From NCBI GenBank assembly GCA_947246775.1, contig CAMXTM010000083.1, positions 1 to 8,039 on the forward strand: a DNA stretch of 8,039 nt. The letters run 5' to 3'. The notes beneath the pieces were generated by a model. That model was not told where the DNA came from. It searched no databases and was given only the letters and a program-made list of their open reading frames with translations. The DNA comes from an uncultured Clostridium sp. (lineage in GTDB: Bacteria > Bacillota > Clostridia > Lachnospirales > Anaerotignaceae). Positions 1 through 6,391 of this stretch are shown here, piece by piece; positions within the stretch are counted from its first letter, which is position 1, and every line of letters begins with the position of its first letter. The position numbers were made by a program, and so were the translations under genes.

Positions 1-50
1 TCAGTAACGTCCTCTCATTGTATGTTAAAAAAGAATAGGAGATTGTTATT

Positions 51-1595
51 ATGGGTAATGAAATATTGCGTATGGAACAAATTACAAAAATATATCCCAA
101 TGGTGTCATGGCGAATAAAGAAGTCAATTTGTTTGTCAATGCAGGAGAAATTCATGCCTTAATGGGAGAAAATGGCGCAGGAAAAAGTACACTGATGAAG
201 ATATTGTTTGGGATAGAACCAAAAGATAGCGGCAAGATTTATTTTGAGGGAAAAGAAATCAATTCTCAAAGCGCAGCGGAAACGATTAAGTTGGGGATTG
301 GTATGGTACATCAACATTTTATGCTTGTGGAGTCCTTGCGAGTATATGAAAATGTAATATTAGGTATGGAGCCAAAAAAAGGAATTTTTACAGATAAACA
401 GTCAGCAATACAGCTTGTAAGGGATATGGCAAAAAAATATAATTTGAATGTAGACCCTATGGCAAGGGTATCAGAGCTGTCTGTTGGGGTAAAGCAAAAA
501 GTAGAGATATTAAAAGTATTGGTTCGAGGCGCAAAACTTTTGATATTGGACGAGCCAACAGCTGTATTAACACCGCAGGAAACAAAGGAACTATTTGAAC
601 AGTTGATATTGTTAAAGCAAAATGGACATACCATTATTTTTATTTCTCACAAAATAAAAGAAGTAAGGCAAATTTGTGATAATATTACTGTGCTGAGAGG
701 GGGACGCTATGTAGGTACGATGCCAGTAGCAAATTCTACAGAGGAACAAATTTCACGATTTATGGTAGGACGTGATGTGGTATTAAAAGTAAATAAAGAG
801 CCTGCACAATTTGGTGATGTACTTTTAGATGTGCAAAATTTGAGCTATAGTAATCAAGAAAATAAAAAAGTGTTAAATAATGTGTCATTTCAGCTCAAAA
901 GAGGGCAAATATTAGGCGTTGCTGGGGTAGAGGGCAATGGACAAAATGAATTAGCGGAGTGTATTTTTGGTTTTTATAAAAATGCGCAGGGGAAAATATT
1001 ATTAAATGGACAAGATATGCTGGAAAAAACAATACATGATATTCGAGAAAGTGGAATTTCTTATATTCCAGAAGACCGTATCAAAACAGGTGTTGCAAAA
1101 GATGTTACAATATGGGAAAATATTGTATCAGATAGAATTGATAGTAAAGAGTTAAAACAAAATGGATTTTTAAATAATAAAAAAATAAGAGATATGGCAA
1201 AAAAACTGATAAAAGATTTTGCAATACTTTGTAAAAATGAAGACCAGTTAGCAGGAATGCTTTCTGGGGGAAATATGCAAAAAGTAGTTGTAGCAAGGGA
1301 ATTTTCGGCAAATCCAGAATTGTTGATAGCCAATCAACCTACAAGGGGGATTGATGTAGGTGCAAATGAATTTATATGGAAAAAAATAATTGAGCAAAGA
1401 GATGCAGGCAAGGGGATTTTGTTGATTTCTGCGGACTTAAATGAAGTGATGGAGCTGAGCGATAGCATACTGGTTATGTGTGATGGAGAAATAGCGGCAT
1501 ATTTTGAAAATAGTAAGGATATTACAGAGTATGACCTTGGTATGTATATGCTTGGCATTAAAAAGCAAACAGAACAAGAACGGAGGGGAGCATAA
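51..1595 (+). CDS. ABC importer ATP-binding protein, BMP/NupO-like (two nucleotide-binding domains)
   Basis: This 514-residue cytoplasmic ATPase would power an importer of the simple-sugar/nucleoside class together with the two permeases that follow. The first domain is complete: Walker A GENGAGKST (39-47), Q-loop Gln88, signature LSVGVKQ (143-149), Walker B LLILDEPT (163-170) and H-loop His200. The second domain is degenerate: its Walker A position reads GVEGNGQNE (292-300) with no Lys-Ser/Thr. It keeps signature LSGGNMQ (404-410), but Walker B ends IANQPTRGID (426-435) with Gln for the catalytic Glu, and the H-loop reads ISADL. This asymmetry is normal for the RbsA/BMP-associated ATPases, as is YIPEDR (338-343). 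The ATG is preceded by AGGAG at 37-41, 9 nt away. No promoter fits in the 50 nt upstream, so an upstream gene, probably the substrate-binding lipoprotein, is expected. Family is certain; substrate (purine nucleoside versus sugar) is inferred. Confidence 0.95.
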   Translation: MGNEILRMEQITKIYPNGVMANKEVNLFVNAGEIHALMGENGAGKSTLMKILFGIEPKDSGKIYFEGKEINSQSAAETIKLGIGMVHQHFMLVESLRVYENVILGMEPKKGIFTDKQSAIQLVRDMAKKYNLNVDPMARVSELSVGVKQKVEILKVLVRGAKLLILDEPTAVLTPQETKELFEQLILLKQNGHTIIFISHKIKEVRQICDNITVLRGGRYVGTMPVANSTEEQISRFMVGRDVVLKVNKEPAQFGDVLLDVQNLSYSNQENKKVLNNVSFQLKRGQILGVAGVEGNGQNELAECIFGFYKNAQGKILLNGQDMLEKTIHDIRESGISYIPEDRIKTGVAKDVTIWENIVSDRIDSKELKQNGFLNNKKIRDMAKKLIKDFAILCKNEDQLAGMLSGGNMQKVVVAREFSANPELLIANQPTRGIDVGANEFIWKKIIEQRDAGKGILLISADLNEVMELSDSILVMCDGEIAAYFENSKDITEYDLGMYMLGIKKQTEQERRGA

Positions 1596-2656
1596 TGACA
1601 ATCAAACGAAATGCTATGACAGTTGTAGAAATATTAAGAACAATGGTAGCAATATTTTGTTCTCTTTTGATGGTGTTTGCGATAATATTGCTGGTAAGTG
1701 ACCAACCAATGTCTGCCTTGCGGGATTTTTTGATAGGGCCGTTAACATCAGTCAGAAGAATGGGAAATGTAATAGAGGCAATGACACCACTGATATTTAC
1801 GGGACTGTCTGTCACAATGCTTTATAGAGCAGGGCTATTTAATTTAGCGATGGAGGGTGCTTTTTTTATAGGAGCGGTGGCAGCAACGGCAGGTGCATTG
1901 CTTTTTGAATTGCCTGCTGGCATCAATTTAATTGTGGCGATGTTGTTTGCGGCAGTAGCAGGGGGAATTGTAACACTGATACCAGCAGTATTAAAAGTAA
2001 AATGCCATGCAAATGAATTAGTAACGTCCTTGATGTTAAACTATGTTTGTTTATATTTGGGATTGTATATCATTACAGCATATTTTTATGACCCTCAAAT
2101 GAACTCAAATTATTCTTATATGTTTGCAGATAGTATGGTGTTGCCAAAACTATTTTCAAAAACAAGAATCAATACAGGTACAATTATTGCCTTTGTGACA
2201 GTAGTTGTAGTTTGGCTGATATTAAATAAAACATCATTTGGCTATAAAGTAACATTAGTAGGAAAAAATGATAATATGGCAAAATATTCTGGTATTCATG
2301 CAGGTGCTGTCATTATTGGTTCTCAAATATTGGGAGGTGTTCTTGCTGGATTGGGCGGTTCTGTAGAACTGTTTGGAATGTATCAGAGATTTCAGTATCA
2401 AGGTTTGCCAGGGTATGGCTGGGACGGCGTGCTGATTGCCATTGTAGCAAGATACCAAGCAAAATATATCCCATTAGCGGCATTGTTTTTGGCTTATTTA
2501 AGAATCGGTGCAGATATTATGTCAAGGAATACAGACATTCCTTTTGAAATTGTCAAAATTATACAGGCAATTATGATAGTATTGATTTCAGCACAGGCAA
2601 AATTGGTTGTTAAGGAAGCAAAAGAACTAGAAGAAATGGGAGGAAAAACGGCATGA
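1595..2656 (+). CDS. ABC importer permease 1, BMP/NupP-like (BPD_transp_2 family)
   Basis: This 353-residue polytopic membrane protein is the first of two permeases of the importer. A cytoplasmic N-terminus leads into a hydrophobic helix at about 17-35, then several further membrane segments. Family signatures are RAGLFNLAMEGAFFIGA (78-94), ANELVTSLMLNYV (139-151, typical of the NupP/YufP side of the family), GYKVTLVGKNDNMAKYSGI (216-234, the cytoplasmic loop expected to contact the ATPase) and PGYGWDGVLIAIVAR (272-286). Its start codon shares one base with the stop of the ATPase gene (TAATG at 1593-1597), and GGAGGGGAG at 1582-1590 is the ribosome site, so translation is coupled. The C-terminal tail after about residue 335 is charged and cytoplasmic. 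Length and motifs match an intact family member. Confidence 0.94.
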   Translation: MTIKRNAMTVVEILRTMVAIFCSLLMVFAIILLVSDQPMSALRDFLIGPLTSVRRMGNVIEAMTPLIFTGLSVTMLYRAGLFNLAMEGAFFIGAVAATAGALLFELPAGINLIVAMLFAAVAGGIVTLIPAVLKVKCHANELVTSLMLNYVCLYLGLYIITAYFYDPQMNSNYSYMFADSMVLPKLFSKTRINTGTIIAFVTVVVVWLILNKTSFGYKVTLVGKNDNMAKYSGIHAGAVIIGSQILGGVLAGLGGSVELFGMYQRFQYQGLPGYGWDGVLIAIVARYQAKYIPLAALFLAYLRIGADIMSRNTDIPFEIVKIIQAIMIVLISAQAKLVVKEAKELEEMGGKTA

Positions 2657-3564
2657 GTATGATAAATGTAATATTTTCTACAGACTTTTTTTTCACTACC
2701 ATTCGAGTTATGACACCGATTTTGTTTGCAGCACTTGCTTGTATGGTATTTACAAAAGGGGGAATCGACTCCATAGGAACAGAGGGTATTATGTTGTGTT
2801 GCGCACTGGCTGGGCCTTTGGGAAGTTATGTTACAAAAAGTGCCTTTGCAGGTGTTGTAGTTGCCATGATAGTTGGGGCAGCGTTGTCTTGCCTTTTTGG
2901 CTATGTGACAATATCATTAAAAAGTGAACCTGTGCTTGCTGGTATTGCCTTAAATACTTTGGCGAGCGGTTTAACGATATTTGTAATATACTATGCGACT
3001 GGAGAAAAAGGTTCTACACAAAGTTTAATGAGTCCTACTGTGCCTAATGTGCAGATACCACTTTTAAAGAGTATTCCTGTTTTGGGAGCAATTTTTTCTG
3101 GACATAGTGTATTGACCTATTTGGGGCTAATCATTATGGTATTGCTTGCCTTTTTTATCTATCGGACACCGGCTGGTTTAAGAATACGTTCTGTGGGAGA
3201 AAATCCAGATGCAGCGCAATCGGTAGGTATTAGCGTGATAAAATATAAATATATGTCTTTGTTGATAGCGGGGGCGTTGTGTGGCTTAGGGGGCGCATAT
3301 ATGTCTATGAGCTATGTATCCTTTTTTTCAAAAGAAATGATAGCAGGACGTGGATTTATCGGTATGGCAGCGGAATCTATGGGACGAGGTACGCCTTGGG
3401 GTGTGACACTTTCGGCGCTTTTGTTGGGTGCAGCAGATTCTCTTGCTATTAGGTTGCAGTTATTGCAGTTGCCAGCGCAGCTCATACAGACGATACCTTA
3501 TGTCATTACGATTGTTGCAATTGCGATATACTCTTATTCCCGTTCCAAACAAAAAAGAGGATAA
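2653..3564 (+). CDS. ABC importer permease 2, BMP/NupQ-like (BPD_transp_2 family)
   Basis: This 303-residue membrane protein is the second permease and should pair with the preceding one as a heterodimer. Conserved blocks are GGIDSIGTEGIMLCCAL (36-52), VLAGIALNTLASGLTIF (94-110), GLRIRSVGENPDAAQSVGI (175-193, the ATPase-contacting loop) and AGRGFIGMAAESMGRGTPWG (231-250). These are the NupQ/YufQ-like counterparts of the motifs in permease 1. The gene overlaps permease 1 by 4 nt (ATGA at 2653-2656), with GGGAGG at 2638-2643 as ribosome site, which implies coupling and equal stoichiometry. The C-terminus is a short basic tail, SRSKQKRG. Its TAA stop (3562-3564) abuts the hairpin-rich element directly, so the operon probably ends, or is attenuated, there. 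Confidence 0.94.
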   Translation: MSMINVIFSTDFFFTTIRVMTPILFAALACMVFTKGGIDSIGTEGIMLCCALAGPLGSYVTKSAFAGVVVAMIVGAALSCLFGYVTISLKSEPVLAGIALNTLASGLTIFVIYYATGEKGSTQSLMSPTVPNVQIPLLKSIPVLGAIFSGHSVLTYLGLIIMVLLAFFIYRTPAGLRIRSVGENPDAAQSVGISVIKYKYMSLLIAGALCGLGGAYMSMSYVSFFSKEMIAGRGFIGMAAESMGRGTPWGVTLSALLLGAADSLAIRLQLLQLPAQLIQTIPYVITIVAIAIYSYSRSKQKRG

Positions 3565-3780
3565 AAACCTTGAGGGCTAGCCCTCAAACTCCCACAAGCC
3601 TTTAAAAAGGCTTGAGCGAAATTTTGAGCGAAAACTAACGTTTTCGCAGAAAAACGAATTTACAATTTTATAAAAATATATTTTTGACAGCTTCAAGCGA
3701 TAGCTTGAAAGCTGTGTTAAAGTTTCTGTCAAACTTTTTTCAAAAAGTTTGCAGAGTTTGAGACAGAGTCTCAAGGTTTT
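3564..3780. repeat. MITE-like hairpin-rich element with 11-bp terminal inverted repeats
   Basis: The whole gap after the importer operon is occupied by a compact element of about 217 bp. Its ends are perfect inverted repeats, AAAACCTTGAG (3564-3574) and CTCAAGGTTTT (3770-3780). Inside are at least six stem-loops: an 18-bp palindrome (3570-3587), an 8-bp stem with TAAA loop (3595-3614), an 8-bp stem GCGAAAAC/GTTTTCGC (3628-3647), a 12-bp stem with a one-base bulge and GATA loop (3687-3715), a 10-bp inverted repeat (3730-3751) and a 7-bp stem (3758-3774). The direct repeat TTGAGCGAAA occurs at 3612-3621 and 3624-3633. No open reading frame in it looks real. The architecture suggests a non-autonomous mobile or palindromic intergenic repeat; no target-site duplication is clear and copy number cannot be judged from one window. 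Outward, each end reads hairpin-GGTTTT, so it may also work as a weak bidirectional terminator. Confidence 0.7.
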
Positions 3781-3790
3781 AAAAAAGAAA

Positions 3791-3796
3791 AGGAGG
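3791..3796 (+). promoter_or_regulatory. Ribosome binding site deciding a GTG start
   Basis: AGGAGG lies 7 nt before the GTG at 3804, which is ideal spacing and fixes the start of the ADP-ribosylglycohydrolase-family gene despite the non-ATG codon. It sits only 10 nt outside the right end of the hairpin element. Confidence 0.85.
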
Positions 3797-3803
3797 TTGT
3801 TTT

Positions 3804-5210
3804 GTGGCAAAAAAAGCATGGGAGTATGAAAGGGAATGGATAACAAATGCTGTGCCACCTACTGTAGAGCAAAATTGTGAAGAAGATTGGCTAGAATATC
3901 TCAAAGCGGGCATAGCAAGTGATAAAAAATTATTTCACGACTGGTTTAGTGTTGTTCCAGGCTCAAAGGCACCTTGTCATTTGGTTGTAGCAGCAATACA
4001 AAGTATGTATAATAGAGGATATGATGTAACAGAAGCGGAAAGCTATATTGCGCTAGGATTACAGGCAGAAAAGCAAAAAGATGGTGCAGCAATCCAGCAA
4101 ATTACAGCAAAAATATATCATTTGCTCAATACAGCAAAAAAAGATGACACTTCCGACTATTGGAATTATAAACAATATAGCACATGGGAGGACATTGAAA
4201 AAGAAGTTGTTTTTGAGCAGCCAAAAGAGATTGATGTATTTGATGATGCCTTTGCAAAAAAGATAAAACATGGCTGGCTTGGGCAGTTAATTGGCGGTGC
4301 ATTAGGTACACAATTAGAGGGCTATACCACACAAAATATTATGAAAAAATTTGGTGAGGTAAGGGGATATTTAAGAGAACCAGAAACCTATAATGATGAC
4401 ATTACATATCAGCTTGCTTTTTTAGAAGCATTTTGTCAAAAAGGCTATGCTGTTACATCAGAAGACATTGCGCAACAATGGCTTGCGCTAATTGCAGATG
4501 GATATTCTGCGGAAGAAACAGCACTGTATAATTTGAGAAAGGGGATTATGCCACCACAAAGTGGCGTTTTGGGCAACTATTTCAGTGATTGGATAGGGGC
4601 GCAAATGAGAACGCCGATTCATGGCATGGTTGCGCCAGCAAATCCAAAATTAGCGGCAAAACTTGCTGTGTATGATAGTGTAATTTCCCATTCTAACAAT
4701 GGTATCATAGGTGGTATGTTTAATGCGATGCTTGTTTCGCTGAGCTTTTCAGAAAAAGATGTAAAAACACTAATAGAAAAAACAATAGCAATGCTTCCTC
4801 AAAAAAGCGAATATGCAGCAAAAGCACATTTTGCTTTGGAACAATGTAAAAAATATGACACATGGCAAAAAGCATGGAATGTTTGTGAAGAACATTTTAA
4901 ACAATATCATTGGATTCATGCCTATCCCAATTTAGCAGCGGAGATTGTAGCACTTTGGTATGGAAACAATGACTTTGAAGAAACTTGTCATATTATCTGT
5001 ATGGCAGGACAAGATGTAGATTGTACGGCTGCGCCAGTGTTAAATGCGCTTGCTATCTTGATTGATTTTGACACAATAGACCAGCAAAAATATGTAGCAC
5101 CAATCGGAGATACCATACATACGATGATGAGAAAGTTTCAAAAATTTACGATTACACAGTTGTGTGATAAAACAGTGAATGCTGTTAGAAATGCAAATCA
5201 AAGGAAATAA
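3804..5210 (+). CDS. ADP-ribosylglycohydrolase family protein with long N-terminal extension
   Basis: This 468-residue protein has no signal peptide and is probably cytosolic. The family (Pfam ADP_ribosyl_GH; DraG, ARH) uses a dinuclear metal centre to hydrolyse the N- or O-glycosidic bond of ADP-ribose or related nucleoside-like compounds. The domain begins near residue 148. GQLIGGALGTQLEGY (160-174) aligns with the usual GDALG-PVE block, with Glu172 as the conserved acid. YNDDITYQLAFLEAF (196-210) corresponds to the metal-binding TDD block, here NDD. DSVISHSNNGIIGGMFNAML (291-310) is the central HG-like block. AGQDVDCTAAPVLNALA (401-417) corresponds to GGDTDT, keeping Asp404 and Asp406 but with Cys407 for Thr. 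Residues 1-140 are helical-looking and Trp-rich, and I recognise no domain there. GTG start with AGGAGG 7 nt before it. The gene lies 240 bp after the importer operon on the same strand. Family is secure; substrate is unknown, and a nucleoside-type substrate is suggested only by the neighbour. Confidence 0.88.
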   Translation: MAKKAWEYEREWITNAVPPTVEQNCEEDWLEYLKAGIASDKKLFHDWFSVVPGSKAPCHLVVAAIQSMYNRGYDVTEAESYIALGLQAEKQKDGAAIQQITAKIYHLLNTAKKDDTSDYWNYKQYSTWEDIEKEVVFEQPKEIDVFDDAFAKKIKHGWLGQLIGGALGTQLEGYTTQNIMKKFGEVRGYLREPETYNDDITYQLAFLEAFCQKGYAVTSEDIAQQWLALIADGYSAEETALYNLRKGIMPPQSGVLGNYFSDWIGAQMRTPIHGMVAPANPKLAAKLAVYDSVISHSNNGIIGGMFNAMLVSLSFSEKDVKTLIEKTIAMLPQKSEYAAKAHFALEQCKKYDTWQKAWNVCEEHFKQYHWIHAYPNLAAEIVALWYGNNDFEETCHIICMAGQDVDCTAAPVLNALAILIDFDTIDQQKYVAPIGDTIHTMMRKFQKFTITQLCDKTVNAVRNANQRK

Positions 5211-5215
5211 AGGAG
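5209..5215 (+). promoter_or_regulatory. Ribosome binding site for the oxidoreductase start
   Basis: AAAGGAG overlaps the end of the preceding stop codon and lies 8 nt before the ATG at 5224. This favours 5224 over the in-frame ATG at 5179, which lies inside the preceding gene and lacks such a site. Confidence 0.85.
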
Positions 5216-5223
5216 TGTGTAAA

Positions 5224-5805
5224 ATGAAATTGTTGTTTGTAAATGCTTGTGCTAGAAAAGATTCCCGCACATTAGAACTTTGTAGATATTTTTTAAAAGA
5301 ATATCAGCAATGCCATAGTGATGTGGAGATAGAAGAAATTAATATTTGTGAAGAAAAAGAACTATTGCCTATGAATGAACAAAGGTTGATATTGAGAAAC
5401 GACATCATACAAAAAAAGGATTGGAACCATGCGATGATGAAATATGCTTTGCAATGGAATCAAGCAGAAAAAATATTAATCGGTGCGCCTTATTGGGATT
5501 GGAGTTTCCCTTCTGTGCTTAAAATCTATGTAGAAAATATTATGATTTCCGAATTAAATTTTGTTTTTAGAGAAAATCGTTCTGTGGGACTTTGCAAAGG
5601 ACAAAAAATGCTTTATGTAACAACAGCGGGAGGAAATGCGGAGCAAAACATGGGATATGACTATATGAAAAGGGTACTTTTGGAATTAGGAGAATATCAA
5701 AGCCAGTATGTACACGCTGATAATTTAGATGTATATGGAATAGATATTGATGCGATTATGAAAAAAGCAAAAAGTGAGTTGCATGAAATGGTAAAAGATT
5801 GGTAA
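5224..5805 (+). CDS. Flavodoxin-fold NAD(P)H-dependent oxidoreductase (azoreductase/NQO-like)
   Basis: This 193-residue cytosolic protein of the Flavodoxin_2-type fold is expected to bind FMN or FAD and transfer two electrons from NAD(P)H to quinones, azo or similar acceptors. The N-terminus MKLLFVNACARKDSRT is a first beta strand followed by the flavin-phosphate loop (7-16). GAPYWDWSFPSVLKIYVENI (87-106) is the hallmark block equivalent to P-x-Y-N-x-S-x-P-x-x-L-K-x-Y-I-D in AzoR proteins. YVTTAGGN (131-138) is the second flavin-binding loop. The protein lies at the short end of the family's size range. It starts 13 nt after the ADP-ribosylglycohydrolase-family gene with no promoter between, so the two are probably co-transcribed. 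A strong hairpin follows its stop. Acceptor substrate cannot be predicted; any functional tie to the upstream hydrolase is only suggested by gene order. Confidence 0.88.
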   Translation: MKLLFVNACARKDSRTLELCRYFLKEYQQCHSDVEIEEINICEEKELLPMNEQRLILRNDIIQKKDWNHAMMKYALQWNQAEKILIGAPYWDWSFPSVLKIYVENIMISELNFVFRENRSVGLCKGQKMLYVTTAGGNAEQNMGYDYMKRVLLELGEYQSQYVHADNLDVYGIDIDAIMKKAKSELHEMVKDW

Positions 5806-5807
5806 AA

Positions 5808-5857
5808 AAATAGACTCCAATACTGGATAGTGCTATCCAGTATTGGAGTTGCTATTT
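5808..5857. terminator. Bidirectional terminator between convergent genes
   Basis: A perfect 17-nt inverted repeat, ACTCCAATACTGGATAG (5814-5830) with its complement at 5833-5849, is extended past a 2-nt bulge by AAATAG/CTATTT (5808-5813 and 5852-5857). On the minus strand it is followed by seven T (5810-5804), a classic intrinsic terminator for the VOC gene. On the plus strand the downstream tract CTATTTATT is moderately T-rich and can serve the oxidoreductase gene. The right arm ends at the VOC stop codon. Confidence 0.85.
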
Positions 5858-6236
5858 ATTCGTGTAGTTCTAATGGTAAACCATCAGGGTCTTTAAAAAA
5901 AGTATATTTTTTATTGGTGTAACTATCAATGCGAATTTCTTCTGTTTCAATGCCTTTTTGATTTAATTCTTTTACGGTTTCTTCCACAGAATCGACATAA
6001 AATGCGAAATGGCGTAAACCGCAAGCCTCTGGAGCAGTAGGGCGTTTGGGACTGTTGGCAATACCAAATAATTCGATTTCGCAGTTGTCTAATTTTAAGT
6101 CTAGTTTGTAATCTTTTTTGTCTTTTCTGTAATTTTCTCTTATAATGGAAAAACCTAGTTGATTCACATAAAAATCTTTGGAACGTTCGTAATCTGATGC
6201 AATAATTGCAATATGGTGTACTGTTTTTAAATTCAT
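5856..6236 (-). CDS. gloA2: VOC-superfamily glyoxalase I-like metalloprotein, SMU1112c/YaeR family
   Basis: This 126-residue cytosolic protein has two beta-alpha-beta-beta-beta units of the vicinal oxygen chelate fold. It closely resembles E. coli YaeR throughout: VHHIAIIASDYERSKDFY near the start, RPTAPEACGLRHFAFYVD (65-82) and YTFFKDPDGLPLELHE at the end. The likely metal ligands are His8, Glu55, His76 and Glu123, all present. The family looks like glyoxalase I but its physiological reaction is not established; detoxification of an aldehyde-type metabolite is the usual guess. It is transcribed towards the oxidoreductase gene and shares its terminator. A ribosome site AAAGGA lies at 6254-6249 with a rather long 12-nt spacer, and a promoter lies upstream at 6299-6271. 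The gene appears monocistronic and intact. Confidence 0.93.
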   Translation of the reverse strand: MNLKTVHHIAIIASDYERSKDFYVNQLGFSIIRENYRKDKKDYKLDLKLDNCEIELFGIANSPKRPTAPEACGLRHFAFYVDSVEETVKELNQKGIETEEIRIDSYTNKKYTFFKDPDGLPLELHE

Positions 6237-6270
6237 ATTGTATCACTATCCTTTCTATTGTATTTTTTTT

Positions 6271-6299
6271 AGTGTAATCAAAATAAGAAATGTTGTCAA
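6271..6299 (-). promoter_or_regulatory. Sigma-A-type promoter of the VOC gene
   Basis: Reading the minus strand, a perfect -35 TTGACA (6299-6294) is followed by a 17-nt spacer and a -10 TACACT (6276-6271), which matches TATAAT at four of six positions. It is correctly placed about 35 nt before the VOC start codon. Confidence 0.6.
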
Positions 6300-6345
6300 T
6301 GTAGCTTTTTTTATTTTTTGTGACTAAGTTTCTATTCAAATTTCG

Positions 6346-6351
6346 TATAAT
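6346..6351 (+). promoter_or_regulatory. -10 box of the DUF368 gene promoter
   Basis: A perfect TATAAT lies 40 nt upstream of the TTG start, in the divergent intergenic region. No good -35 is found at 17 nt (ACTAAG). TTGTGA at 6318-6323 is better but too far away, so the promoter may be weak or activator-assisted. Confidence 0.5.
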
Positions 6352-6377
6352 ATGCTATGATAGAAATTACGATAAAA

Positions 6378-6384
6378 AAGGAGG
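6378..6384 (+). promoter_or_regulatory. Ribosome binding site deciding a TTG start
   Basis: AAGGAGG lies 7 nt before TTG at 6392. It decides this start over the in-frame ATG at 6320, which would add 24 unconserved residues and lies upstream of the -10 box. Confidence 0.85.
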
Positions 6385-6391
6385 GGTAGTA

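Noticed and set aside
1..50. Possible 3' end of an upstream gene; one frame ends in TAG at 36-38 and another in TAA at 5-7.
   Set aside because: At most eleven codons are visible and neither tail is recognisable, so a coding call cannot be supported.
281..1590. Idea that the degenerate second ATPase domain of the importer is a mutation or pseudogene sign.
   Set aside because: Loss of the Walker A lysine and the Gln in place of Glu in the second domain are normal in this ATPase family.
3..2031. AGTAACGTCCT occurs near position 3 and again near 2021.
   Set aside because: An 11-nt match is expected by chance several times in a window of this size, and flanks do not extend the match.
3577..3858. 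Minus-strand open frame of 93 codons across the intergenic element.
   Set aside because: It is made of hairpin repeat sequence, has low-complexity translation, lacks a recognised family and runs into the start of the plus-strand gene.
5179..5223. Upstream in-frame ATG that would extend the oxidoreductase by 15 residues.
   Set aside because: It overlaps the preceding gene, and the real beta-strand start MKLLFVNA follows a good AAAGGAG at 5224.
5947..6339. Minus-strand open frame of 130 codons overlapping the VOC gene.
   Set aside because: It is an out-of-frame shadow of the VOC gene, which has clear family motifs; the alternative translation is Arg/Cys/Tyr-rich and unlike any family.
6320..6391. 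Upstream in-frame ATG that would extend the DUF368 protein by 24 residues.
   Set aside because: The extension is polar and unconserved and lies across the -10 box; TTG at 6392 has an ideal ribosome site.
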